Positions 10,427 through 28,041 are shown, counted from the first letter of the stretch. The stretch: DNA of 64,000 nt from Mesostigma viride (GCA_009746045.1 RPFO01000213.1:6915609-6979608), one strand, 5' to 3'. Notes: generated by a model not told the origin, from the sequence alone. Numbers and translations are program-made.

Positions 10427-11120
10427 GTGAGTAAAATTAATGTCAATGGCTGCTGCCTGCTCTTGATGTTTGTCCACGCCTGTCCCCGATTAAAGTTTAC
10501 AACTAAGCACGTATTTGGATTCAAATGCATTCCCAGCCAATTCTCTGCAATGATTGGGCTGCACACATTCCCCCCAGTGCTGATGGTTTTGATGTTATAC
10601 GTATGTATGTCTTATTATTACCTATGTGTGTTTATACGTACTACGTACATGTCTTATTGATGATTATGTATGCTAGTATACTAATGCGCATACCAATTCA
10701 TCGTGTACCATGCCGTGACTTAATTGTCTGGCAGGTGAAACCTGCTAGATATGTACATACACCAAGTCTCTGATATTCTTTTGGCTACGGACAACAGTCT
10801 GGTATATAGCAGATACAACGGACCGTCTGGATACTAGTTTTCCAAGGCCGGCGTTTTTTGGCAAATTATTTTTACCTTTGCGTTCCCCTAAAATATGCAG
10901 CGTTCGACTCAGTGTGATGATCGACATGTTGGGCATGTGCATGCAATGACATGATTACCACTTGATTAGTGGCGTTGCCCGTCCCTTTGTGTTGTCTGGA
11001 AGGTATGACCGTGTGTAGTCTCAGGCGTCGCGACGCCAGTGGACAAGTGAACTTAAGTTGGGCGTATCGCAGCCTTTTGGTCCGTGCCTGTTAGGAACGA
11101 ATACTAAAATAAGTGGTAAG
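10427..11120. other. Intron 1, start: no recognisable element
   Basis: AT-rich non-coding sequence with short 'acgtatgt/tacgtac' repeats. No gene or mobile element is recognised. Confidence 0.5.
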
Positions 11121-11257
11121 AGTTGGTTGATGAATGCAATCAAGGGTCCTCAAAGCGAAGTACATCCACTGGTCCAATACTAGAATCAAGCATATTGTAG
11201 TAATCGGAACAAGATCCTCTATCTTTGAGGACCCTTGATTGCATTCATCAACCAACT
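11121..11257. repeat. Perfect 35-bp inverted repeat (foldback) in intron 1
   Basis: The arms at 11121-11155 and 11223-11257 are perfect reverse complements of 35 bases (starting AGTTGGTTGATGAATGCAAT), with a 67-base loop. Such a perfect arm is unlikely by chance. It may be a very small foldback element or the trace of an inverted duplication. Confidence 0.88.
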
Positions 11258-11889
11258 GTAAGTACTTTGGTGCTGGCCATGCTCCTGTCCTAGAGCTTAG
11301 CATGTGTATGCATGCTTGGTGCATCCAATGTTGTATGCTGCACGCCTGCGCATATGAAATGGCCAATGTAGCGTGCATTGTGGTTTCTGCTTTTGGCAGC
11401 CGTAGCATATATGTGTAGTCGTGAACTTTGCTCATTGTTAAATGATGTAAGTACTAAACATGAGCTATGGCAGTTGGTCTTTAACACCTAAATGGGGAGA
11501 AATCCGGGTTGTTAAATACGTGTACGGGTATTTTATTCCGGGCCTTAAAATACGGGTCAATACGTGGGGGGGTTGAAATGCGTGGGCTTAAAATACGTGA
11601 CTTTCTAACTGAAGGGGTTTAGGGTGTGCATCCAGTGACGTGGAAAACACTTGCACTGATAGTAATTAACAAGTAGTTTCATGGTGTCCATAGCTTGCAT
11701 GCAGTCAGCCATGTCAACCATGGTTGGCTAAGAAGCGCATTGTGTCGAACAACCAAGGTATTTTAGGAACGATCTTCCAATTATAAAAATAATGTCGTAT
11801 TAAAACACATTACTTGCAGTTGTTCCGAGACACACAAACCCCAGACTTCATGGCTGGAATCCAGTGGTATAAATTACGTGAGAATAGAG
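11258..11889. other. Intron 1: unassigned
   Basis: A block at 11508-11600 carries 'ttaaatacgtg' and 'aaaatacgggtcaatacg' repeats. It resembles, in reverse, 13555-13610, so these may be the ends of an old terminal-inverted-repeat element. Nothing coding is seen. Confidence 0.3.
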
Positions 11890-12500
11890 CATCGTGCACA
11901 GGTGCATCACTTTTGTCCAAGGTGTATGTGCGACGGCTGAGCACTTTTCACCCTCGATATAAAATCCACGGCTCATACAGTATAAGTGCGGAGCACCACA
12001 AGTGCCGGCGCTCACACTGGTAGGTGGCGCGGCGTACCAAGTCAGGACTAGTGGCATGCAATGTATGATATGCTGGAGCAAGGTCGCAGCGCCTCCAAGG
12101 CAGCATCAAACATAGAAGGTGTGCCGCGTAACGCGCCTACACAAAGGTACACTGTTCGATCTCTAACAGTACAGTCTGGACAAGATATACCGCGCGAAGC
12201 GTGGATCCCTGAAGACATTGCAACGGCTAGTAGCCAAAAATCACAAACGACACAGAAAATTCAAAGTAGGTAAAAACGCACAATTCCTAGAGAACGGCAA
12301 AGTACCCTTAGTAGTCTGCACAAAGGTCGTGCGAGCCACTACCTCGTGCGTTTTAATTCCGTCGAACATACAGATACGTAGCCCTCACAGTATCGTGGGC
12401 ATGTGCAGAATATTTCGAACATTGTTACTGCCACACAGTGGCTCACCACCGGTCATCGTACTGACTGACACGAGGCTTGGATAATTTTCATAGAAGAAAA
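11890..12500. mobile_element. Diverged LTR-like sequence
   Basis: The order of motifs resembles the LTR of the nested element at 30493-31299: 'cttttcaccctc', then 'ccacggctca', then 'agcgcctccaaggcagc'. A similar series occurs at 59290-59820. No boundaries or target duplication can be defined. Confidence 0.35.
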
Positions 12501-13761
12501 TACTCGTCAGATTTACTGCTACCGGGCGCTGACACATTGTAGTCTTGTCACATCATAATACATAACAAGGGGATGCTCAATCATAAACCTATGGTGGCAG
12601 CTCGATCACTGTCTCTACTGTATGATGCAGTCACATGAATGCAATATCTCCAATGTGATCATCAAAATGCCTATTTCCCTGCATGATAAATTTTAAAAAA
12701 CCCATTGGCGGCCACTCAGACCTGGCTTCTGGGCGCTGACATGATGCTGCTGGCAGCGAAGAAAGGGTGCGGCCCTCTCACACAACAAGAACGCCCCAAA
12801 AGATCGCAAAATATTAGAGGACAACTGGCTCGTAGTGAGGAAAGCTCTGAAACCCGATCACGTTCGCCACAATCTGTACCTTGACATCATAAATCCCTCG
12901 CCCAGGCGAGCAACAACCGCCGTTCTTGTATGATGAAAATGTCAGGCACAAACTGTGCACGCCTCAATACTTACTTACCGAAAATGGCCGTAAATTTGCA
13001 TTACAAAGCAGCCGGTCTGTGTTAAAATCCGATGCTGTCAATATGAATGCCTCCTTCACGATCAGATCCCCCCCCAGAACCGCCCCTTTGGTGCCGCCAT
13101 CATGAATTCTATTTCATTGCGCGCGTGACGGAAAAATGCAATGATACTACCCCCCTTGCCGATGGCATCAAAAGAAGCAGAGATATTATGAACCAGCCAG
13201 CAACTCTGCGCCACAATCCAGAATCATTAACTCATCGTCTTTAGCATTGGAGTAATTGGTTTACATTTCTCTCACCCTACGTTGCTAACTTTGCCATGGC
13301 CACTTCAGCAAGTAGATACAGTATAGCCCGCGCACATTGCACCTGACTTTTCAAGCCAACTAAATCCTCTAGGTGCCCAAGGCAAATTTTGCAAGGCTTG
13401 CGTTTGATGGAAGAAACTTTCAAACTGTTAGAACAGTCTGTAGTTAGAATCCGCGGACGGGGAGTAAACCCCGCGTCAAAGAACCTCGGCGCCGCGCTGC
13501 CAGCTTGTAGCAGCTGGTACACCCAAAAAAATTCCAAGTCAAAGTCGCGTATATTTCATAAAATACGCATTTTTAAAACCGCGGCGTAAAGTACGCGTAC
13601 CTACATATTTTATTTGAATCGTACAGTGTATTTAAGGGGACCGAATGTTAGGGATATTATATCCACCCGGCCACAATCATGTATCCCAGCCTGATTTATT
13701 TCTTGTTGGATTTATTCCATATGGACTGGGAATTTGATATCTATGATAAGTTAGATGAATC
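12501..13761. other. Intron 1: unassigned
   Basis: No host exon, RNA gene or known element was recognised. An 86-codon minus-strand frame at 13277-13537 has no family resemblance. Confidence 0.4.
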
Positions 13762-15269
13762 GCGGGAGGGAGGGGAAAGAAACAATTGCGGATCATTGCC
13801 TGCCTAGCTTGCTTAAGGCATGGCCCGCCGAAACACAAGCTGACATCATCCGAAATCAAGTAACATCAGCATGCGTCACATGCCGGCCTGAACAGTGGTG
13901 AAAACGCCACTACAAACAACGTGGCCACGCACCCCAAGGCTAGTGCGTTAACCGTACAGGTAGTTGTACAAGGTTCCCAAGTCTGACAAACAATAAACTC
14001 GCCCATCGACCCCCTTGGGCCGGTCCGAATCAACTATACAATAATTAATCACGACTCACTAAAGAAAACAAATCAGCCAAAGATTCGTTAAGCAACCAGC
14101 CAACCCTACAGGTCCCCACCTAACCTCAGCTGGTGCAACCAAGCACGAATCTTTGCAAGCAAGTCATATAACACCTACAATTAATTTTCTCGGACCACTA
14201 ATTAATAGCCACCGACCCTTATAAACGACCGGGTCATCCAAGGAAAATTCGGGCGAACAGGAAACCCTTTGTACAGATCGAATCAGTCACTGAGCCCATG
14301 TCGCAGACAGCCTTCCACATCCAGGCCAAGGCAGAGCGGCCTTATCTTTCCCGCATGCGTTAATTAAACTATATTCAGAGAAAACCGATTAAGATCACTG
14401 AGCTCCCAAGAAGACCAGCATTGTGTTAAGCCACGGAGTTAACTTTACCGTTGGCCCAGTTGTAGGACGTTGACATTTTGCTAGTTCGACGTTGAGATCT
14501 GTACTTGGCCCATAGTGTTTTTCCCTAGTAGGGCCTGTCATGCGTCGCGCCATTTGCGTGTGTTATAGTAAGGTGACTTTGGAATTTTCACCAAGTCCCA
14601 ATGTGGCCATAGGTTTCCAAGGCGCCGCGCCGCGCCTGTACAGTGTAACGCGAAATTTCCGTTCCGTTCAAACCGCCCCTACCTGCCGTGAAGTCGCAAA
14701 GCCCGCGACTTCATAGCAGGCAAGGACGGGGTCTTTGCCTAATTTTCTTTAGCCCCGCCGCCATAGCAGCGAGGCCGCTCATACTGCTTCAGTGAGCACA
14801 TTCAAAGAAACAATTACGGGTCACAACCCGCCGACCATGCTTATCAAGCCTACCGTCAAAATGGAAAACGGCAAAACCAGAAATATCCTAATGCTGACAA
14901 TTTAATAGTTCAGCCAGCCAGCTCATCTGTCACACGTCTGAGCTGTCAGGCCATGTGTACTCTACGAATGCAACCCTGAACACACTACCCAACCAAGCAG
15001 CACACCAATCAATTGGTGAGTGCTGGTTACATCAGATTTTATTACAGCTTTTTGACGCAACTTCCGTCAGCATTCCACACAGAGCCGGCCGTTCAAACAA
15101 ACGGCGCCTGACTTACAAAAGGCAAAGCTAGTTGCCAGTAGGATTCCCCGGTAAATAACAAGTCGTCCCCATTCGTCTAACAAGCCTTTCTGCATGTACA
15201 GCCACAAGGTTGTGGGGGCCCTTTCTTTCCCGCATTCTGTTTAATAAACTATTTTCAGAGAAATCCGAT
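13762..15269 (-). mobile_element. YR-type retroelement fragment with A and B repeats, inverted
   Basis: Read on the minus strand, an A-type repeat starts at 14399 (ATCGGTTTTCTCTGAATATA) and runs to about 13762. It matches 35431 onward and 40109-40742. Just before it (14400-14420) is the end of a B-type repeat, 'tcttcttgggagctcagtga'. A second A-type start is at 15269 (ATCGGATTTCTCTGAAAATA). This is the A1...B1-A2 order of a split-direct-repeat element, but A1 is diverged and B2 is not evident. It abuts family-2 sequence at 15270. Confidence 0.55.
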
Positions 15270-16050
15270 GCTACACAAGCTAGAACGTATACATAAACGT
15301 CAAACATCGATAAGAAAACGATGACTCAGCTTTGCCTGGCATGGCTGGCATTACCTTGGCCCAGGCGGTGGCCGCAAAATGGCGCATTGCGGCACACCAA
15401 AGTTGTGCAGCATGGTCGCTAGATTCGGCGATTTCTGGCCACCCTTGCACGTTCACGACTACAAATCATCATAAAAAGTACAAAGAAACTGGTCGATATA
15501 TCCTTTAAAATACGCCGAAAAGGTATTGCTGTCAACATTTCAATCGTCCGGCCTGATCGCCGTTTTTTCCAGCAAGAGCGAGCTGCCGACACGTACATAT
15601 CAAAAGGCATTCCTGCGAACCAAAAAACGGCATATATGAGCTTTAGGACGCATAAAATCTACTTCCTAAGTTTTGCCTGAAAATTCTAACGCAAACGTAA
15701 ATGCCATGCGTCATGGGCGCAAGCCGCCATGGCCAGGTCGTCGTTTTCCGGAATGCACGTTGTACGTGAAAATGTACCCTGACCCCAAGGTTGTACATTG
15801 ACCGGCCAGAACACCTCTGTAACTTCACGTCAAAGGTAATAATGCAAGCCCTAGTAGTAACATTATACCATACATGTATACAGTATGGTGGCAGGCACAA
15901 ACTGTTAAACTTTCGATCTGAAGTCTGACAGCTAAAATTTTCCTTATTCTCAATAGTTTTCGCGGCATTTGGTCCCCCGAGAAGGGGCCGATGATCGGCT
16001 GTAAGTCGATTTTTGGCGGAAAATTGGCAGCAAGACCATTTAGGTGTTAA
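15270..16050. mobile_element. TTAA family 2, 3' half
   Basis: The sequence follows 9280-10002 ('gctacacaagctagaacgta' to the terminus 'aagaccatttaggtgttaa'). The left half is missing, apparently replaced by the YR fragment ending at 15269. Confidence 0.75.
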
Positions 16051-16768
16051 TAATGTGCATGCTTACTGTGACAGTCACTCCCTAGACCCATTGTATAGTG
16101 TTGCTGCCTTGCCGGTCCATCCAAGTTCCAGGCACGGTCCGAGTTACTGTTATACAGTACTTGGCATTGCATAATATTACAATACATGTACTTGGCATTG
16201 CATAATGTTTACGTAGGTATAATGTCTTAAATTGCTTGACACTTGGTATGGTGTTCATGTTTTTTGCCATGCATGCCATGACAGGCAGTGGTTGCATACA
16301 TATGTGATGCATGAGTGCTGTGTTACAGTATTGCGATATTGTTATGAAGTCCTGACTGCAGCGGGTGATGTGACAAATCACCGAATGTGGGTACAAGGCT
16401 CTGGTTGCTGTGATTCTATACACAGTCCACTAAAGAGATTAAGAGAATAACCCGGCATGCCGGCCTAAGATGTTGGATCTGGCGGTGTTTATATGTAGAA
16501 ACTCGACTGCCTATGGATACATAAATGGACAGCAACGCGCATGGGCTTGGCCTTTTGGCGTGTAATAGTTCGACACTGTGGCCAAATATCGCTCTGGCTC
16601 ACCGCTTTTCAACGTTTTATGTAATGTTTGCAACCTCAGTGATGGCGTAATAATGTTTTTTGCCGGCATGTTACTACCGTATACAACTGAATCCAATGAT
16701 GGCTGCAATGATCATGCACATCTGTATTTTCTCAACACGCTCTGCATGCCGTGTTTGAAAATGCTCAG
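16051..16768. other. Intron 1, end: unassigned
   Basis: A near-duplicate 'tacttggcattgcataat' occurs at 16159 and 16190. No gene is seen before exon 2. Confidence 0.4.
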
Positions 16769-16849
16769 ATCCCTTAATGGCGCCAGTAACGATGTTGGCG
16801 GCACCATCAATGCTGCAGCTCTCAACGTTCTGACAACCCTTCAAAGCTT
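16769..16849 (+). CDS. LRR gene exon 2: first repeat
   Basis: The acceptor is 'atgctcag' and the donor is 'gtaagc'. The exon is 81 bp (27 residues), reading SLNGASNDVGGTINAAALNV and ending LTTLQS plus TT of a Leu/Phe codon. It continues directly from exon 1 in phase 2 to give the 'VTRI-SLNGA' strand typical of the first LRR after an LRRNT cap. Intron 1 (10427-16768) separates it from exon 1. Confidence 0.72.
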
Positions 16850-17447
16850 GTAAGCCGGACAACATGGTGTTCATGATCAGCGTTTGTTCTCGAGGTTTCC
16901 CACTTATGTATACATAATTATGTTATAATAATGTGCAAATAAGCTATGGGCCTATCTCTTGGATAAAATGTTCAGCATCATGGCTGTAGTTTAATTCTGG
17001 AACTTATTAAAAACTGGAGCAATAGCTTGCGCTCTTGCAGTTGTGTTAGTTAGGAATTATATGCGATCCCAAAGTCTGATAGAAGAACAGAAAACTTCAT
17101 TACGCTATCAATACTACTCTCGGCCCATGGGTAGTTCATAAAAGCCACCAAGGAATTCATCTTTTTTGTGTCTGGGCCGTATGCAAAACAAATAACTGCG
17201 CAACATGAGGCGGCGCATGTGGATGTTCGCCATATGTAAGGTTTCATGCGACATAGATGACAGTGTTTCTAGTACTGCCAGCAGGGTTTTTGGCATACTT
17301 GGTCTGACAGCTGACGCGCAACCATTGGTAGCACGTCAGACATCTGCCACGCCACTAAACGTGGCGCGTTAGCTATAGATGTTTGTGTAAAATATGATAA
17401 TGCGTTACTTGGTCAACGTGATAATTGACATCTTTCATTAGAATTAA
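16850..17447. other. Intron 2, start: no recognisable element
   Basis: Non-coding. Short frames only, and no repeat family recognised. Confidence 0.45.
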
Positions 17448-18418
17448 TTAACCCCTCAACCGTCTCTGACTCGTACCTAGGATGAGTCACCAGTTGCACA
17501 GTACGCCACAGGTGCCCCCATTCAGCCTAATTATTATTTATAGACCATACTGGGAACCAAGCATACCCATATGAGGGCCCACCTGGGGGTATAGTGGGTG
17601 GTCCCAGTACTAGGTCCCCCTGCTCTATAAATAGCCCCCCCCTCAGGGGGGTACGGTGAGTGTGTGCGGTGACACTCTTACAATGCGTGATAAACCCCTA
17701 TCCTCAATGAGTTGACCCTGGGGTTGGTTTTGTAGATAGGTTAACAAGTTAGGATGGGTAACCAACACTAAAAAATGTAACCGCCCCAGGGACCCAGAAG
17801 ATAGTGCTAAAAATAACTGGTGACTCATTGAAGTCACCAGTTTTTTGCGGGCTAAAACAAGCATTCTAGTGCAGTTTTGAACCTGGACATGATAGGTAAG
17901 CATGGAATATTGGTAAACACGCATGATAACACCTATTCCAACCTGTGTGCCACCAATACTTGCCATAACCACTGCCGCAAATGCTTGGAGACGGCTACGC
18001 GTGTGCCGCAAGTACGGGCTTCACAACCAATGCATGATGGACCACGTATACCTTGGATTTCACCCTAGTATTTCAGGGGGGAGTGCAACTGTACCCAAGC
18101 ACTACATCCAAGCACTTACATGTCTTGTTTCACCCAGGGACCCACAAGATAATGCTCAAAATATCTGGTGACTATTTTGAGTCACCAGTTTATGGGACCC
18201 TGTTGACTTTGACCAGGGTTTGCACCCTGGTCCGGTGGTCAGATACGGTCATTCAAGTGTCCTACGGACAGAGCAGATCTAGATCTTTCCAACGGTCCTA
18301 TTTTTACCCGCAAAAACCTTCCCGCCAGATCCGTACAGGGCGCACAAACTCGTGCCGATTTCCAGTCACGAGAAAAACTCGTGGTCGAAAATCGGCACGA
18401 GGACGGTTGAGGGGTTAA
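17448..18418. mobile_element. TTAA-target element, family 3, complete copy
   Basis: The termini are TTAACCCCTCAACCGTC and GACGGTTGAGGGGTTAA, 971 bp in all. Internally a block 'agggaccca.aagataatgct', followed by a TGGTGACT...AGTCACCAG hairpin, occurs twice (17788-17845 and 18136-18192). A third hairpin half lies at about 17481. A perfect 'ccccccctcagggggg' stem lies at about 17635. It is non-coding; a second copy is cut by the window start (1-982). Confidence 0.85.
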
Positions 18419-18453
18419 CACGTATTGGCAGCATGGCTACGGCATTGCCCTTG

Positions 18454-19100
18454 TGTTAAAGTGTGGGCATGTATGATTGTTATGGGGACTTGAATATATA
18501 ATTTGTGGGTGATGAATCATTGCCAGCGTCACGAGCCAGGAAAATTATTTATTGCGTCAATTAATGTGGTGTGGCTTTCCATGGCTGCCTCAAGGTAGCG
18601 TGAACATTGGTAATTATGGTAGGTGAGTGGTAGCGGCGGCCCTGGTATGCTCATGGGCCGACAACATTTGGGTCGATAACGACACCTGGTACGTTGGAAC
18701 ATGGTGCATGCGCATGCATGACTCGGCAAGGGATCATTGGTATGACATGCACATGACATGTGCAATACTATAATCTGGTGAAGATAGTGACCAACGGTCC
18801 TAGTGCCATTGTACAACTTGGCACATACAGTAGTCATAGTAGACAAATCCCACTTACAACTGTAGGTACTGCTATCCGAGCATTAGTATCTACTTGTTAA
18901 TTACTGTAGGGCTCGAATACTTTTGCCTGCATCATAGATTTCTGCACGGTCAGCATAATGGGCATATTCAAGACAGGATTCTTGACACCCTCCTTGCACA
19001 TGATGCTGTCAACAAAGACAAATGCTAGATCGTGGGCGAGGGTAGTCCGGTACCTAAGTTGGTCCCCTCCTGTATAAAACTGTGATGTCAGAGTGGCTGA
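18454..19100 (-). mobile_element. Diverged copy of the 41913-44582 LTR element (one LTR plus internal start)
   Basis: The LTR runs from TGTTAAAGTG at 18454 to TTCTTGACA at 18987 and matches 41913-42422. It is followed by the same 'ccctccttgcacatgatgct' internal sequence. The second LTR is absent, so the element is truncated by deletion. On the minus strand the adjacent AAGGAGGG is the polypurine tract. Confidence 0.7.
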
Positions 19101-19271
19101 CCTTGCCATTCCTTTGGTTTGCTTGGACTTCCACATGTCCTCTTTTACAGTAGTCTACATTCCCTGCCTGCAATGTCAGTGGCTGATGGTTTTTCATTGA
19201 TTACTGTAACAATATTCTTATTACATGCATGGCTCATGGCGTATCTGTATGTGCCCTCTTCACTTTCGCAG

Positions 19272-19358
19272 GTATATCACCACTAGTGGATCGTCCGTGT
19301 CAGGCACTTTACCGGACCTACCGTCTCTGCCAAGTTTGGCACAATTTTATTTAGTAAA
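19272..19358 (+). CDS. LRR gene exon 3: one repeat
   Basis: The acceptor is 'ctttcgcag' and the donor is 'gtaagt'. The exon is 87 bp, reading YITTSGSSVSGTLPDLPSLP and then SLAQFYLV. The SGTLPDLPSLPSL core is a plant-type LRR (LxGxLPxLxxL). A competing donor, GTAAAG, lies five bases upstream, but it would change the phase; the chosen donor keeps phase 2 like every other intron of the gene. It is followed by the 22-kb intron that contains the CAG array. Confidence 0.72.
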
Positions 19359-19546
19359 GTAAGTGCTGTATCCATTTCTGGCTTTGCTTTGAGCACTTTG
19401 CTTTGCATGCATCACCACAAAATGTCAAGTTAATATGTAGAACTACAAATGATGTGTAGCTCAGCTGTAGGACCGGTATCTAGAATAACGCAAACTTGTC
19501 TATGTGCCAAACGACACACGGCTATCTGTATGCTACATACTACTAT

Positions 19547-24737
<5,191 letters not shown>

Positions 24738-25010
24738 GACAAATGTACTACGTAACATTTGTCCGCCACGTGTCCAAGTTCTAGATGGTTCTAGACCTAC
24801 TGTGCTCACCGTTACTTCGCCCAACGTTCATCAGACTAGTTGCTGGCTACGTAACTTGCGTCCACATTGCTGCGTTGCACCACAACCGGCGCTCGGCACT
24901 GTTATTCAGTCTCTGCCAGAATATGTAACTCCGGTCACATTTTATGTTTCCCTGTGTGGCTCCGGCCACAAGTCAGCCTCGAGCTCAGCTAACTCCCATT
25001 ATGTTTTTTT
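24738..25010. repeat. Half of the foldback element of 49160-49574
   Basis: This matches 49330-49574 ('tactacgtaacatttgtccg' through 'tgtggctccggccacaagtc'). The left arm is missing, so it cannot fold back like the complete copy. Confidence 0.7.
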
Positions 25011-25779
25011 TCAAATAGGAACATGCTCCAAGTCTGACCAACCTACCTTTGCAAGGCAACCAGAGTCCATACAGCCACAACTGGATTAGAATGGGCCCCA
25101 GAAACGGACTATACTGATGCTGACTGCCGATTTAACCCTGCCACTTCGGGGGTTCCTCCCCCTTAATAGTGGGGAAAACATACAGGAGGTACTGCTGCCA
25201 AGTGTCACACAGGATGTCACATGTCACATCATAATATAAGGAGTGCCCAGTTTCAATATTTGAAGGAGCGAAATGTCGGCATTTCCCTAGCATCTGTCAC
25301 TGCAAATGGTGAAAAAAGGGGGGCTTGGTTGCCACTTGTGGAGGTACCTAACCCCATGAAAGCATCCACTTCCCAAAAAACCAATTGGATGACTCAGGTG
25401 TGACCAGAGGTCCCCCAGGTGCTTATTAAGACCAGTTGTTTCACCACTGCTGACCTGGGCCAGAGCAGCCAGGTACCTGTGAGTTCCACATGGTGGCAAG
25501 CACAGGCAACTGACAAGGGAACTGGTCCTCCACGTGATCTGCACTTGGCGGATGGGTGGACTGCCCAGCGCCCTGCCACAGGTCCTGGGACCATGTGGCA
25601 GCAGAAAACACAACAGGCACAGTAACATGACCATGACTGTCACACGTCTCATGCACAGGCACATGTACAAATTTGTAACCATGAACATGACCAAGCACCA
25701 TTACCATGCATGCACAAGCACAGTAACCATGACTGGCACAATGACACACGTGTGAATGGTATGACAGCTCAACTCCCAA
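25011..25779. other. Unassigned; includes an 'accatgac' simple-sequence stretch
   Basis: Between about 25620 and 25750 the words 'accatgac' and 'aacatgacc' recur irregularly. No gene recognised. Confidence 0.4.
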
Positions 25780-26400
25780 GAGAAGAGCCAACGAAATTAA
25801 TTGAAAATGACAAAGTCAAAGAGACTCAGTTTATTAACTATTGACAGTGCTTACAAGGCATACACGGCTCAGCTCCTCCCCGTGAGCTAGTGCTGAGTAC
25901 AAGACACCCCACGGCCTAGGGCAGGGCCTGGGTACCCATGCCCCCATGAAAGGGGTTACCCGGCCACGGTAGGGTGTGGGAGACTATATAGCCACCCTCC
26001 CTGGGAAGGGGTGAGCTAGGTGTCTACCTGCGGGGGCGGGCTGGCCTGCGTGCCGAAGGGGTTCATCACGTGATAGAGCAGTTGATACTGCTAAGGTGCC
26101 AGCTGGGGCACGTTGGTCAGCGGCGTTAACCTTGTTCGCCACATGATTGGTAGACTCCCAGTAGGTGCATTCCTGTTTCATGATTGCCCAGTCCAAGTCT
26201 GTGTGCACAGCATAAGGGTTAGTAAGGAAGCTGAGGACAGATTGACTGTCGGTGTGCAAGTGAGCCACCACCCCAGCCTGACTGCCTGCTTGCTTCTGTA
26301 ACTGGTCAGACTAGGACATGATTGAGATTGTACATGGCATGTAACACAGCTGACACAACTGCCCTGCACTCAGCAGCATTGCTACAGTACTAACAGCTTT
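25780..26400 (-). pseudogene. Ty1/copia-type RNase H relic
   Basis: On the minus strand, SNAAECRAVVSAVLHAMYNL (about 26385-26310) matches the 'STAEAEYxA' block of copia RNase H. After a frame break, HLHTDSQSVLSFLTNP (from about 26262) matches the 'DNQSAIxLAxNP' block. Further on, VANKVNAADQRAP matches the 'TxxQxADxLTK' tail. The catalytic Glu and one Asp are present; the first Asp block and all upstream domains (reverse transcriptase, integrase) are not visible. An AATAAA at about 25832 (minus strand) suits a 3' LTR, but no LTR pair was found. Confidence 0.55.
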
Positions 26401-27914
26401 ACGCCTATGCAGCCTGCTACTGTACTTGGCCACCAAGGCTGTCGCCAACCTTGACCCGGTGCCGAGTTTCTTTCCGCTCCTGGCCCCCCACCCGCACGCT
26501 GCCGCGGCTGTACTGCCGCCCCCGTGTGGCCGCTACGGTTTCCCGGCGGACGCAGGGCGGCACCCATGTCGTTCCCCCCGTCAGGGGGGCGGTTTCCAGC
26601 GGCTGCTCATTAGGCCTTACTCCCCCGGACCGTCTCTCACAAGCCCAGGACCCATCACCAGCCCCACCCCCGAGGCTGGGATTTCCCGGCATTGAAGCCA
26701 TTGTGGCGATAGGCCCTCCTCTACCCTACCAAGGCCTTGGCTTGGAAATTGCTTACATAGCCAAAGCCCCGACCAGGGCTTGTGTTTTTGTAGGAAATTT
26801 TTATGGCATAGATACTGTATGCCCCCCTGGCTGACCCAAACTCTTCATTGCCTTTCCTATAATGCATCATATAGGATAAAAACAAAGGCGGTAAAACAGC
26901 CTGAATTTCAGCCCCGCCAGGCGAACATTCTTTGCTGAAAAACTGGGCGATGATGAAGAGCGCGCTCCTCCCACCAAGAATTGCTCCAGCCCCGCATCCT
27001 CCCCAAAACTCCCGTCTGGCCACAGGCCGAAAGATCGGGTCCGCTGTCAGGCTCCTGGCAGTTATGGGCTACCCTGGCACCCCGAGCTAGCCGTCTCCAC
27101 GTTTAAGGCAGATTCGCCTCCACCTGTGATTCTTTCCACCGTAGCCGCTGGCCCTGGCCTGTATGGCTCCTTCCTTTCAGGACGTTGTCCGACTTGAAAC
27201 GCAGCTTCCCCAGTGTCAGGAAGCTGCTTGCTGCACCCAGGGGTAGAGGGGAATCGTCAGTGGGCCCAGCGCCGGAAATCACACCCTTTTACTCAAATCG
27301 TAGAGCCCCCCACCCAACAACCATGCACTACCGTGGCCTGTAATGGTTGGTGGCGTCCATAAAGAATTTTATTCTAGGCCTCTCGACGCCCGGAGAGGCC
27401 GATAGCATCATCGTGTTACATTCAGCGCAGCCACCATTCAGACCGGCGAGTCGACCTTGCCAGCAAATGCTGGGATAAAGTTGCAAAGCTGAAAAGAGGT
27501 CTCCCTATATGTCCCCTACACCACTCTTAAGTACTGACTATCATTCCCACTGCGCCACGCAGGCCTGCCGCGGCTGGTGCAGGCACATACAAGGTGTACT
27601 GACTGCCCATCACAGTTGCGCCACGCCTGGCGGCTGGCGCAGGTACAGTACAAGGTCTCGTGACGTACGGTAGAAGCTATACCTAGGCCTGCACTCCAGA
27701 ACCACTCTCAGCCTCGGCACAAAAAGGGCCGGCCGGTGCAGTACCCTCGTGACAAGCGCTAGTCATACGCTACCTACGACAGGTCAGTCCCCTTTGAGCC
27801 CGTATAAAATGAGCGAAGCTCAACAAATATAAAACACGTAATCTCAGTGTCACTACATATTAAATTCGACCTAGATGTTCAAATTTATATCTGGCAACCT
27901 CACTTGCGCTAAGA
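26401..27914. other. GC-rich unassigned DNA
   Basis: Overlapping frames at 26417-26834 reflect high GC content. Two related segments at about 27550-27610 and 27600-27665 ('gcgccacgc..gcctg' then 'ggctggcgcaggtac') form a local imperfect duplication. No family recognised. Confidence 0.4.
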
Positions 27915-28041
27915 AGTTGAATAGCTTTTAGCTATTACTTTTTGTGCGTCGACTCAAGATTGACGCACATCCTGCGCTGGATGTGCGTCAACCTTGAGTC
28001 GACGCACAAAAAGTAATATGTAGCCAAAAAGCTATTCAACT
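27915..28041. repeat. Near-perfect 127-bp palindrome (F element)
   Basis: It runs from AGTTGAATAGC to GCTATTCAACT, with arms of about 60 bases around a CATCCTGCGCTGGATG centre. The inner 48-base arm from TTACTTTTTGTGCGTCGACT is almost perfect. It belongs to the family that forms the ends of 48595-49115 and 58609-59076. Confidence 0.85.
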
